A stretch of DNA of 64,000 nt from Haloplanus natans DSM 17983 (lineage in GTDB: Archaea; Halobacteriota; Halobacteria; Halobacteriales; Haloferacaceae): positions 682,001-746,000 of the forward strand of contig NZ_KE386573.1 in assembly GCF_000427685.1 (NCBI RefSeq). Reading direction: 5' to 3'. The position numbers and the translations under genes are program-made. The notes beneath the pieces were generated by a model. The model ran no database searches and was not told where the DNA came from. It saw nothing but the letters and a program-made list of their open reading frames with translations. This document shows, piece after piece, positions 25,032-32,256 of the stretch. How positions within the stretch are numbered: position 1 is the stretch's first letter; each line of letters starts with the position of its first letter.

Positions 25032-25075
25032 TCCCCTGTCCAAGCACGTAAGGGGCCACACGCCCAGTCCGGGAT

Positions 25076-25297
25076 ATGGCACGCGAAGTCACCCACACTG
25101 CGACCGGCCCGAAAATCATCACGTTCGAGGACATCGACGACGAGAAAGGCGACGTGGCGGTCTGTCTCTGTGGTCTGAGCGAGTCCTACCCCTTCTGTGA
25201 TGGCTCCCACCGCCGGACCGAGGACGAGGACCCCGACGAGCGCTACAAATACGTCGACGGGGAGCGGCGGCGGGTGTCCGTCGAGTTCGAGGAGTGA
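25076..25297 (+). CDS. CDGSH-type iron-sulfur protein
   Basis: 73 residues with the CDGSH binding motif for a 2Fe-2S cluster with 3Cys-1His ligands: 'VAVCLCGLSESYPFCDGSH' (residues about 28-46), where the ligands are Cys-x-Cys, the Cys of FCDGSH and its His. These proteins act in iron or redox homeostasis. A single motif and no membrane anchor make it the short soluble bacterial/archaeal type. It follows the zinc-ribbon gene by 44 bp. Confidence 0.93.
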   Translation: MAREVTHTATGPKIITFEDIDDEKGDVAVCLCGLSESYPFCDGSHRRTEDEDPDERYKYVDGERRRVSVEFEE

Positions 25298-25440
25298 TAC
25301 CGCTGGCCGCGAGTCGACCGGATCGTTCACCGCCCCGTGGCACCGTCGGCGTCTCGGCTCCGGCCCGCCGGTCGTAACGGACGACGACGCGCGAGAGGCG
25401 CCGGAAACTATTTGACTCGCTTTCGTGCATCCCTACACAA

Positions 25441-27378
25441 ATGGACGGTGAGATTCTCGACGTGGTGACCGAGTGGGGGACCCGCCCCGTGGCGGACGGC
25501 GTCAGCGGTCTGTACGAGTTGGCCGACGGGGAGTTCTCCGGCGCCGTCACCGACGGGACGGCGTGGGCGTTCGTCCTCAACGGTCGCTTCGTCGGGGTGT
25601 TCGACGGCACCATCGAGGACTTCGAGGACGCCTCGCTGACGGCCTACACCGCCCCAGATATGGCACTGCCGCTCCTCTACGCCATGCAGGCCCGCGGCGG
25701 CGAGGTCCGTGGACGGTACTACTCGAACGACACGCCGCTCTCCGAAATCGACGGGACGCTCTCCTCGGGCAACTTCGTCGGCTACGTCGAACTCTCCGAG
25801 AACGTGCTCTCGGGCGACTACTACGTCGTCTACTACGGCGGCCGTGCGCTCCCTGTGGCGTACGTGGGGAACAACCGCCGCCTGCTCTCCGGCGACGAGG
25901 CGTTCGAACGCGCCGCCGACGAGGTGGGTATCTACGCCGTCGTCGACGCCGATATCGAGGTGGTCGACCTACCGGAGCGGCCGGCAGGGATGGGGGCGGT
26001 GGCGTCCGAATCGGAGACGGCTGATGCCGGTGACACCGACGACACCGCATCCCCCGCCGCCGGCGTCGGCGCCGACGCATCGACCGCGACCGACACCGAC
26101 GACGGGGCGGCGGGCGCCGACACGGCCGCCGCCAACGACGGGGAGGCGCCACCGTCGACCACAACCACGGAAGACGAGTTCCGCTCTCTGGGCGAGCTAT
26201 CGGGTGTCGACGACGCCCCGACGACCGACGCCGAGGCGTCGACGACGGGCGCCGACGCGGAGTCGTCCGAGACGCCGAGCGAATCCGCCGAGACGGAGGC
26301 GGCATCGTCGACGGCCGACACCGAAGCGACGCCTGACGCCGAGGGCGACGAGGTAGACGCCCCGACCGACGACGTGGTGATCGGTGACGCGACGGCGGAC
26401 GAGTCGTCGACCGACGCCGACGCGACGGCCACGCCCGAGGAACTCGACCGCCTCCGCAGCGAACTCGACGCCCTGCGCGCGGCGAAGGCGGAGATAGCGT
26501 CGGAGCGCGACCGGATCGCCAGCGAGCGTGACGACCTCCGCGCGGAGGTCGATCGCCTCCGTGATCGAGTCGCGTCGCTGGAGGCGGAGATCGAACGGCT
26601 CGAACGCGAGGCGGACGGTGCCGACGACGCCGGTGCGGCGCCAGCACAGGAGCTCTCCCCCGCCGAGGCGCTCTCGAAGACGAACCTGTTCGTCCGATAC
26701 GAGGACAAGGCGGCGGGGACGCTCGAACGCGCCGCCGAGGGCCGGATTTCGCCGGCCGAGCTCCGCGACAACCTCCGTCTGAACTACCACACCGAGTTCG
26801 AGACGGGCGGCGTCACGGTCGACGGCCAGCCCTTCGAGCCGTTCCTCCGTGGGACCCCCGAACACCGCTTTGCCGAGTGGCTACTGACCACGGTCACCCA
26901 CGAAATCCGACGGACGGACACGCGGGCCGAGCTGTCGAAACTGTACGAGGCCATCGAGTCCGTCGATCGGATCGACCTCGACGGCGAGGTCGACGTGGCG
27001 GTCGAGGACGCGGAGGGCGAGGTCGAGACCACGACGATGGCGTTCGACGTGGTGTTCCGGGACAAGATGGGCGATCCGCTGTTCGCGGCGGCCTTCGACG
27101 ACTCCCGCGATCCGACCCGTGCGGAGACGATCCGGTCGCTCCTCGACGGAGCGCGGTCGGTGAGTCGGGCGGTCGAGTCCTTCGCCGCCGCGTTCGTCGT
27201 CACGACGAGTTTCTTCGACGCCGACGCGATGGAGGTCGCGATCGACGCCACCCGGGGCGGGCTCTTCAGCCGGAGTTCACGGAAGAGCTACGTCAAACTG
27301 TCGCGCAAGTCCGGGTTCCATCTCTGTCTGGTCGAGGCGCGAGACGAGGACTTCTTCCTGAGCGTCCCGGAGCTCTAG
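25441..27378 (+). CDS. Large acidic haloarchaeal protein with disordered centre and coiled coil
   Basis: 645 residues, not recognised as any characterised family. Residues 1-180 are a globular beta-rich domain ('GVSGLYELADGEFSGAV', 'YYVVYYGGRALPVAYVGNN'). Residues about 185-335 are low complexity, almost only Asp, Glu, Ala, Thr and Ser. Residues about 338-395 are a heptad-like coiled coil ('LDRLRSELDALRAAKAEI', 'DRLRDRVASLEAEIERL'). A conserved-looking C-terminal domain follows ('TNLFVRYEDKAAGTLERA', 'FDVVFRDKMGDPLFAAAFD', 'GGLFSRSSRKSYVKLS'). No membrane span or signal peptide. The two globular ends with an oligomerising middle suggest a scaffold. A TATTTGAC element lies about 31 nt before the ATG. 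Confidence 0.75.
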   Translation: MDGEILDVVTEWGTRPVADGVSGLYELADGEFSGAVTDGTAWAFVLNGRFVGVFDGTIEDFEDASLTAYTAPDMALPLLYAMQARGGEVRGRYYSNDTPLSEIDGTLSSGNFVGYVELSENVLSGDYYVVYYGGRALPVAYVGNNRRLLSGDEAFERAADEVGIYAVVDADIEVVDLPERPAGMGAVASESETADAGDTDDTASPAAGVGADASTATDTDDGAAGADTAAANDGEAPPSTTTTEDEFRSLGELSGVDDAPTTDAEASTTGADAESSETPSESAETEAASSTADTEATPDAEGDEVDAPTDDVVIGDATADESSTDADATATPEELDRLRSELDALRAAKAEIASERDRIASERDDLRAEVDRLRDRVASLEAEIERLEREADGADDAGAAPAQELSPAEALSKTNLFVRYEDKAAGTLERAAEGRISPAELRDNLRLNYHTEFETGGVTVDGQPFEPFLRGTPEHRFAEWLLTTVTHEIRRTDTRAELSKLYEAIESVDRIDLDGEVDVAVEDAEGEVETTTMAFDVVFRDKMGDPLFAAAFDDSRDPTRAETIRSLLDGARSVSRAVESFAAAFVVTTSFFDADAMEVAIDATRGGLFSRSSRKSYVKLSRKSGFHLCLVEARDEDFFLSVPEL

Positions 27379-27680
27379 CTCTGAATCTCGGCTGTCTCCT
27401 CGATCTTCATGGTGTCGAGTTTCTCGACGATCGCGTCGATCTTCTCGTCGAGTTCGTCCACGAAGTCAGCGGTGTCCTCGGTGGTGATCGCCCCCTGGCT
27501 CGACGGTTCGATGAGGTTCTCCTCTTCGAGGACACGGAGCGAGTACCGGACCTTGTGGTGTGGGTACCCGGTTTCGTTCGACATCTTCACGATGCCTATC
27601 GGTTCGTTCCCGATCACCATCTTCAATACCTGCAGATGGCGTTCGAGCATATCGACTTCTTTCTCGAGCCTGTCTATCAT
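27375..27680 (-). CDS. Winged-helix transcriptional regulator with C-terminal coiled coil
   Basis: 101 residues: an N-terminal helix ('DRLEKEVDMLERHLQVLKMVI'), a winged helix-turn-helix ('GIVKMSNETGYPHHKVRYSLRVLEEENLIEPS') and an acidic C-terminal helix that may dimerise ('DFVDELDEKIDAIVEKLDTM'). The start at 27680 is supported by a TTTTAAAA TATA box centred 27710, about 28 nt upstream. Its last bases overlap the convergent gene by 4 bp. Target genes unknown. Confidence 0.85.
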   Translation of the reverse strand: MIDRLEKEVDMLERHLQVLKMVIGNEPIGIVKMSNETGYPHHKVRYSLRVLEEENLIEPSSQGAITTEDTADFVDELDEKIDAIVEKLDTMKIEETAEIQS

Positions 27681-27705
27681 GACACTTGTTAACTTGTCGT
27701 TGCGG

Positions 27706-27715
27706 GTTTTAAAAG
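27706..27715 (-). promoter_or_regulatory. TATA box of the winged-helix regulator
   Basis: CTTTTAAAAC on the minus strand, about 26-35 nt before the ATG. The GACACTTGTTAACTTGTC segment between box and start codon (27680-27698) contains a GTTAAC centre and could be an autoregulatory site. Confidence 0.55.
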
Positions 27716-27812
27716 TTGCTGTGAGACCCGGTCGACGGAAACCAGTCACCTGAGACTCGGGTTGAGAGTAGTTAACGATTCGGGTCGCGGTGGTTCGTGT
27801 GGCGGGCGTCTG

Positions 27813-27863
27813 ATAGTGTTTATTATAACTGGTTACCGGTGGGTCGCCAAGACGGTCCGGCGA
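27813..27863. repeat. Half copy (E) of the two-stem palindrome family, upstream of purA
   Basis: The left outer part (27813-27832), inner left arm TTACCGGTGGGTCGC (27833-27847) and loop CAAGACGGTCCG (27848-27859) are present. The 38 nt from 27811 differ from copy B at only two positions. After GCGA the right half breaks off into unrelated sequence. The rest of the 304-bp gap (27681-27984) holds the promoter of the regulator and, near 27946, an AT-rich TATCGTAATCGG likely serving purA. Confidence 0.85.
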
Positions 27864-27984
27864 GAGGCGACGGACGGGTCGCCGAATCGTCGTGGAAGCG
27901 ACCGCACGCGGGCAGTCGGTCGCTCCAGCGACCGTGAGAATATCGTAATCGGTTTAGCGAGTGGGGTGGAATCCCCGGCCGGAT

Positions 27985-29313
27985 ATGACTGTCACTATCG
28001 TCGGGTCCCAGCTCGGCGACGAGGGCAAGGGTGCCCTCGTCGACCTGTGGGGTGGGAGCGCCGACATCGTGGTCCGGTACCAGGGCGGCGACAACGCCGG
28101 CCACACCGTCGTCGAAGGCGGCGAGGAGTACAAACTCTCCCTGGTGCCGAGCGGTGCGATTCGCGGGAAGGTCGGCATCCTCGGGAACGGCTGCGTGGTC
28201 AACCCACGGACGCTGTTCGACGAACTCGACACGCTTCACGAGCGGGGACTCGACCCCGACGTGCGCGTCGCGCGCCGCGCTCACGTCATCATGCCGTACC
28301 ACCGCGTCCTCGACGGCATCGAGGAGGAGGCGAAAAGCGACGACGACCTGGAGGCCGGCACCACGGGGCGTGGCATCGGCCCCACCTACGAGGACAAGGT
28401 CGGTCGACGCGGGATTCGCGTCGGCGACCTGCTCGACCCCGACGTGCTCCGGGACCGACTGGAGTACGTCGTCCCGCAGAAGCGCGCGCTCGTCGAGGAC
28501 GTCTTCGGGATGGAACCCGGCGAGGAGTTCGACATCGACGCCCTCCACGAGGAGTTCGCCGATGTCGGCCGCCGACTCGACGCGGCGGACATGACGGTCA
28601 ACGCGGGCGATTTCCTCGGCGACGAACTCGACGACGGTGCGAACCTGCTGTTCGAGGGCGCCCAGGGTACCTCGATCGACATCGACCACGGCATCTACCC
28701 CTACGTCACCTCCTCGAACCCGACCGCGGGCGGCGCGTCGACGGGGACGGGCGTCGGGCCGACGGTGATCGGGCAGGGCGAAGTGGTCGGCATCGTGAAA
28801 GCCTACCTCTCCCGGGTCGGCACCGGGCCGCTCCCGACCGAACTCGACGGCGAGGATGAGGATCTGGCCGACTACATCCGCGAGAAAGGCGGCGAGTTCG
28901 GCACCGTCACCGGCCGGCCACGCCGGATCGGCTGGCTCGACGTGCCGATGCTCCGCCACGCTTCGCGGGCCAGCGGCTTCACCGGCATCGCGGTCAACCA
29001 CCTCGACGTGCTCGCCGGTCTGGACGAGGTGCAGGTCGGCGACGCCTACGAACTCGACGGCGAGCGCGTGGAGACGATGCCCGCGACGACCGAGCGCTGG
29101 GCCGACTGCGAGCCGATCCTGAAGGAGTTCGAGCCGTGGCCCGAGGTGGACTGGGGCGGCGTCGCCGACGACGGCTACGACGCCCTCCCCGACGCGGCAC
29201 AGGAGTATCTCGACTACCTGAGCGACGAGGTCGGCGCCCCCGTCTACGCCGTGGGCGTCGGGCCCGACCGCGCCGAGACCATCGAACTCGTCGATCCGTT
29301 CGATCGGGACTGA
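27985..29313 (+). CDS. purA: Adenylosuccinate synthetase
   Basis: First committed step from IMP to AMP: joins aspartate to IMP using GTP. The 442 residues contain the GTP loop 'GDEGKGALVDLW' (about residues 10-21), 'GDNAGHTVV' with the catalytic His, 'GTTGRGIGPTYEDK', 'LFEGAQGTSIDIDHGIYPYVTSSN', and the C-terminal 'FGTVTGRPRRIGWLD'. The ATG at 27985 is chosen because GxQLGDEGKG then starts at the usual position. It is flanked by palindrome copies: half copy E upstream and full copy B, which begins at its stop codon. Confidence 0.95.
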   Translation: MTVTIVGSQLGDEGKGALVDLWGGSADIVVRYQGGDNAGHTVVEGGEEYKLSLVPSGAIRGKVGILGNGCVVNPRTLFDELDTLHERGLDPDVRVARRAHVIMPYHRVLDGIEEEAKSDDDLEAGTTGRGIGPTYEDKVGRRGIRVGDLLDPDVLRDRLEYVVPQKRALVEDVFGMEPGEEFDIDALHEEFADVGRRLDAADMTVNAGDFLGDELDDGANLLFEGAQGTSIDIDHGIYPYVTSSNPTAGGASTGTGVGPTVIGQGEVVGIVKAYLSRVGTGPLPTELDGEDEDLADYIREKGGEFGTVTGRPRRIGWLDVPMLRHASRASGFTGIAVNHLDVLAGLDEVQVGDAYELDGERVETMPATTERWADCEPILKEFEPWPEVDWGGVADDGYDALPDAAQEYLDYLSDEVGAPVYAVGVGPDRAETIELVDPFDRD

Positions 29314-29394
29314 TAGTGTGTATTGTAACTGGTTACCGGTGGGTCGCCGGACCGTCTTAGCGACCCGCCGGTAATGACTTACAATACACACTAT
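29313..29394. repeat. Copy B of the 82-nt two-stem palindrome family
   Basis: The outer arms ATAGTGTGTATTGTAA/TTACAATACACACTAT (29313-29328, 29379-29394) pair perfectly over 16 bp. The inner arms TTACCGGTGGGTCGC/GCGACCCGCCGGTAA (29333-29347, 29360-29374) pair over 15 bp with one G-U type difference. The loop is CGGACCGTCTTA (12 nt) and the right side carries TGACTTAC. Its first base is the last base of the purA stop codon. Confidence 0.93.
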
Positions 29395-29444
29395 GACTCG
29401 TCAGCAGGGCAATCGTTTTAGCCCCCGCTCGTGGACGTACACGC

Positions 29445-29585
29445 ATGGTGACCACGACCGAGCGGGACGGCATGACGTGGTACGAGTGTGAGATCTGCGG
29501 GATGTTGTTCGACGCCGAGGAGGACGCCAAACAGCACGAGGAGACGTGTGACGACGACACCGCCGATCCGTCCTACCTGCAGTAA
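29445..29585 (+). CDS. Very small CCHC-type zinc-finger protein
   Basis: 46 residues encoded from the ATG at 29445 to TAA. Residues 14-35 form one finger: 'YECEICGMLFDAEEDAKQHE' followed by ETC, i.e. C-x2-C-x12-H-x3-C spacing. The rest is acidic. A TTTTA box at 29415-29419 lies about 30 nt before the ATG, supporting a genuine leaderless mRNA. Such micro zinc-finger proteins are frequent in haloarchaea and some affect stress or biofilm behaviour; the role of this one is unknown. Confidence 0.72.
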   Translation: MVTTTERDGMTWYECEICGMLFDAEEDAKQHEETCDDDTADPSYLQ

Positions 29586-29631
29586 CCGTCGTCGACGAGC
29601 GATCCGTGTCGCGCTCCCACTCGCGACGGCG

Positions 29632-30063
29632 CTACTCCGCCGCGACCAGTTCGTACGACTCCTCGCCCCAGTCGTCCTCGACGAACACGAACACTCGCCC
29701 ACGGGCCACGTCGAGGTCGGCCTGAATCCGACACCGCATCCCGTCCGGCGTGGCGACGGTGACGCCCGGGAAGATCTCCTCCGCCTCGCCGCCGTCGAGG
29801 ACGATCCGACCGACGCCGGTCGACTCCAGAATGTCGTCGTGGGTCTTGCGGTCGTTGACGTACATCATCACGCCCTCGGTCCCGTCGGGGTCGGTCACGA
29901 GGACGTGGACCTCCTTACCCGGCGCGGCCGTGAGCGTCTCCTCGGCCTTCCGCGGGACGCCCCGATACAGCGTCGTTCGGCCGTCGAGATACTCGACCTG
30001 TACGCCCTCCTCGAAGAACTCGACGGGGAGCGTACTCGGCGCCACGTCGCTACGGATGCTCAT
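29632..30063 (-). CDS. DUF5796-like haloarchaeal protein
   Basis: 143 residues, soluble, with beta-rich pattern: 'VEFFEEGVQVEYLDGRTTLYRGVP', 'KEVHVLVTDPDGTEGVMMYVNDRKTHDDILESTG' and 'VFVFVEDDWGEESYELV' interrupted by acidic loops. It resembles a conserved single-copy haloarchaeal family (DUF5796 as I recall). No catalytic motif is evident. The start at 30063 (MSIRSD) is preferred over an upstream in-frame ATG, which adds only five residues. Function unknown. Confidence 0.7.
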   Translation of the reverse strand: MSIRSDVAPSTLPVEFFEEGVQVEYLDGRTTLYRGVPRKAEETLTAAPGKEVHVLVTDPDGTEGVMMYVNDRKTHDDILESTGVGRIVLDGGEAEEIFPGVTVATPDGMRCRIQADLDVARGRVFVFVEDDWGEESYELVAAE

Positions 30064-30113
30064 ACGCCACCTAGCCACCCGTGTGGCAAAAGCGTCGCGT
30101 CATAGGGATACGG

Positions 30114-30119
30114 TTATAT
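30114..30119 (+). promoter_or_regulatory. TATA box deciding a leaderless GTG start
   Basis: TTATAT, 24-29 nt before the GTG at 30143. This spacing is why the 40-residue membrane protein is called from GTG and not from the long upstream open frame. Confidence 0.55.
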
Positions 30120-30142
30120 CGCCCCCACCCTTTCGACCGATC

Positions 30143-30265
30143 GTGTCCGTTTCGAATCCCGCCTGGCGCACCGCCGCCGCCACCGGCATCGCGTATCTCG
30201 TCGCGCTCGTCGCGCTGTTCGTCCTGCTTTTCGTCGGCCCGTACGTCGTCTTCGGCGCCGTTTGA
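30143..30265 (+). CDS. Very small single-span membrane protein, GTG start
   Basis: 40 residues: a short polar start (SVSNPAWRTAAATG) and one transmembrane helix ('IAYLVALVALFVLLFVGPYVVF') ending GAV. It lies between divergent DUF5796-like and convergent PAN genes, in 217 bp that otherwise hold no gene. The well-placed TATA box supports expression. No function can be inferred; similar micro-proteins are often missed in annotation. Confidence 0.6.
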   Translation: MSVSNPAWRTAAATGIAYLVALVALFVLLFVGPYVVFGAV

Positions 30266-30280
30266 AAAGAGCCGCGTCGA

Positions 30281-31495
30281 CTACGCGAACGCGCGGGACG
30301 CGCCGTCGTCGTCCGTCTCGGCGCTGATCTTCTCCCACGCCGACACGAAGTCGTCCATGTAGATTTCGGTGCGGTCGTCGCGGATGGCGAACATCCCGGC
30401 TTCGGTGCAGATCGCCTTGATGTCGGCGCCGGAGGCGTCGGCAGCCATGTCGGCCAGTTCCGTGAAGTCGACGTCGTCGGCGACGTTCATGTTGCGGGTG
30501 TGGATCTGGAAGATGATCTCGCGACCCTCCTCGTCCGGCTTGGGCACCTCGATGAGGCGGTCGAACCGGCCGGGGCGGAGGATGGCGGGATCGAGCATGT
30601 CGAAGCGGTTGGTCGCGGCGATAATCCGGACATCGCCCCGCTCTTCGAAGCCGTCCATCTCCGAGAGGAGTTGCATCATCGTCCGCTGGACCTCGGCGTC
30701 GCCGGAGGTTTTCGAGTCCGTCCGTTTCGACGCGATGGCGTCGATTTCGTCGATGAAGAGGACGGCGGGTTCGTTCTCGCGGGCCACCTCGAAGAGGTCG
30801 CGGACGAGTTTCGCGCCCTCGCCGATGAACTTGTGGACGAGTTCCGAGCCGGCCATCTTGATGAAGGTGGCGTCGGTCTGGTTGGCAACCGCTTTGGCAA
30901 GCATCGTCTTCCCCGTCCCTGGCGGGCCGTGGAGGAGGACACCCGACGGCGGCTCGATGCCCACCTGCTCGAACATCTCGGGGCGGTCTAGGGGCATCTC
31001 GACTGTCTCCCGGACCTCCTGCATCTGTGCTTCGAGGCCGCCGATGTCGGCGTAGGTCACGTCGGGGCTGTGGTCCACCTGCATCACGCGGGCCCGCACG
31101 TCCGTCTCCTTATCGAGCCGTTTGACGATGGAGAGGGAGTTGTTCACCGCGACGCGCGAGTCGGGTTCGAGCTCCGATTTCATCTCCTCGGTGACCTCGG
31201 TGAGGGCCTCCTGGTTGTTGCCGTGCTGTTTGATGATGACGCCCTCGTCGTTTACCTCCTGTACCGTCGCGACGAACAGCGGCGACTGCTTGAGCTTCTT
31301 GTTCTCGTGGGTCAGCCGCTCCAACTTCTGCTGGTACTTGTTGTTCTCGGCGTTGGCGTCCAGCAGTTTGTCGCGCATCTCCTCGTTTTGCCCCTCTAGC
31401 ACGTCGAGTCGCTCGCGGAGGGCCTCGATTTTTTCCTGCTGCGACGTCGCCTCGTCGTCGTACGGGAGGTCGACATCGTCCACAGTGTCGGTCAT
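30281..31495 (-). CDS. pan: Proteasome-activating nucleotidase (PAN)
   Basis: 404-residue AAA+ unfoldase that feeds proteins into the archaeal 20S proteasome. Residues 20-75 are the N-terminal coiled coil ('KIEALRERLDVLEGQNEEM'), then an OB domain ('LFVATVQEVNDEGVIIKQHG'). The AAA core has Walker A 'LLHGPPGTGKTMLAKAVA', Walker B 'VLFIDEIDAIASKR', the SRH 'RIIAATNRFDMLDPAILRPGRFDR', and the pore loop 'FIKMAGSELVHKFIGEG'. The C terminus reads 'DDDGASRAFA', without the HbYX ending that docks many PAN proteins into the 20S ring. Divergent from the HTH gene at 31634. Confidence 0.95.
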   Translation of the reverse strand: MTDTVDDVDLPYDDEATSQQEKIEALRERLDVLEGQNEEMRDKLLDANAENNKYQQKLERLTHENKKLKQSPLFVATVQEVNDEGVIIKQHGNNQEALTEVTEEMKSELEPDSRVAVNNSLSIVKRLDKETDVRARVMQVDHSPDVTYADIGGLEAQMQEVRETVEMPLDRPEMFEQVGIEPPSGVLLHGPPGTGKTMLAKAVANQTDATFIKMAGSELVHKFIGEGAKLVRDLFEVARENEPAVLFIDEIDAIASKRTDSKTSGDAEVQRTMMQLLSEMDGFEERGDVRIIAATNRFDMLDPAILRPGRFDRLIEVPKPDEEGREIIFQIHTRNMNVADDVDFTELADMAADASGADIKAICTEAGMFAIRDDRTEIYMDDFVSAWEKISAETDDDGASRAFA

Positions 31496-31633
31496 TACCC
31501 GTTTTAAGAGGCTGATTCATAAGAGACTTCGGGTGGCTGCGGAGTTCGCCGTGGTCCGTCCACTGGAAATAACTGTGAAGCATCAAAATCGATAGCAAAT
31601 ATTATCATCTTGTATGCGTGAGAACGATACAGG
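31496..31633. promoter_or_regulatory. Divergent promoter region between pan and the winged-helix gene
   Basis: 138 bp, clearly AT-richer than its flanks. For pan, the minus strand reads ATGAATCAGCCTCTTAAAACGG before the ATG, with CTTAAAAC about 12-16 nt from the start. For the HTH gene, ATAGCAAATATTATC (31589-31603) lies about 32-45 nt upstream of 31634. Confidence 0.45.
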
Positions 31634-31894
31634 ATGAGTACGACCGAAGCAGTCACCCGTGACGAGGGCGCGGATCGGTGGGCCGACGTGCGCGACCTGC
31701 CGCCGAGTGCGAAACTCGTCGCGAAGGTCCTCGACTACAACGAGACGCTGAGCCAGAGTCAGTTGGCCGAGGAGACGCTGTTGCCGCCGCGGACGGTCCG
31801 CTACGCGCTGACGCGACTGGAGGACGCCGACGCCGTCGAATCGCGGTTCTCCTTCTCCGACGCGCGCAAGCGCCTCTACTCGCTGAAGATTTAA
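31634..31894 (+). CDS. MarR/TrmB-type winged-helix protein
   Basis: 86 residues dominated by one winged helix ('SAKLVAKVLDYNETLSQSQLAEETLLPPRTVRYALTRLEDADAVESRFSF' in pieces), ending 'DARKRLYSLKI'. There is no effector domain. The pattern matches short haloarchaeal transcription regulators. It is divergent from pan and 26 bp upstream of a small gene that is translationally coupled to mre11, so a role in proteasome or DNA-repair regulation is a guess only. Confidence 0.82.
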   Translation: MSTTEAVTRDEGADRWADVRDLPPSAKLVAKVLDYNETLSQSQLAEETLLPPRTVRYALTRLEDADAVESRFSFSDARKRLYSLKI

Positions 31895-31920
31895 GAGCGG
31901 TGACGCGGCCACCGGGAGGC

Positions 31921-32256
31921 GTGACCGACGCCGATACCGACACGTCCGTCCGCGCGGCGCTTCGCGCTCTCGCGACCGACGACGCCGACGCCCCGGCCGT
32001 GGACACCCCCGCCATCGACGAGGCCGCCGCCGCCCTCGACGACGTTCGGGACGCCGCGGCGTTCGTGGCCGAGGGCGGCCTCGCCCGACTCCGCCGGGAC
32101 ATCGAACGCGCCGACCGTGCCGGCGACGCGGCCGCCGCCCGGCGTGGACGGGACACCCTCGCCGCCATCGAGCGGTGTCGACGCGCCGCCGCCGACCACT
32201 TTCGCTCCGGTCGCGGAACGGTTTTGAGCGACGGGACACAAGAGCGGTCAGGATGA
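31921..32256 (+). CDS. Small helical protein upstream of mre11
   Basis: 111 residues from a GTG start, rich in Ala, Asp and Arg and almost entirely helical ('AAALDDVRDAAAFVAEGGLARLRRDIERADRAG', seen in pieces). No family is recognised with confidence. Its TGA overlaps the mre11 ATG (ATGA), so it is translationally coupled and very probably part of the mre11-rad50 operon. The codon pattern (GC at third positions) supports it being real coding sequence. It could be a small accessory factor of the repair complex. Confidence 0.65.
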   Translation: MTDADTDTSVRAALRALATDDADAPAVDTPAIDEAAAALDDVRDAAAFVAEGGLARLRRDIERADRAGDAAAARRGRDTLAAIERCRRAAADHFRSGRGTVLSDGTQERSG

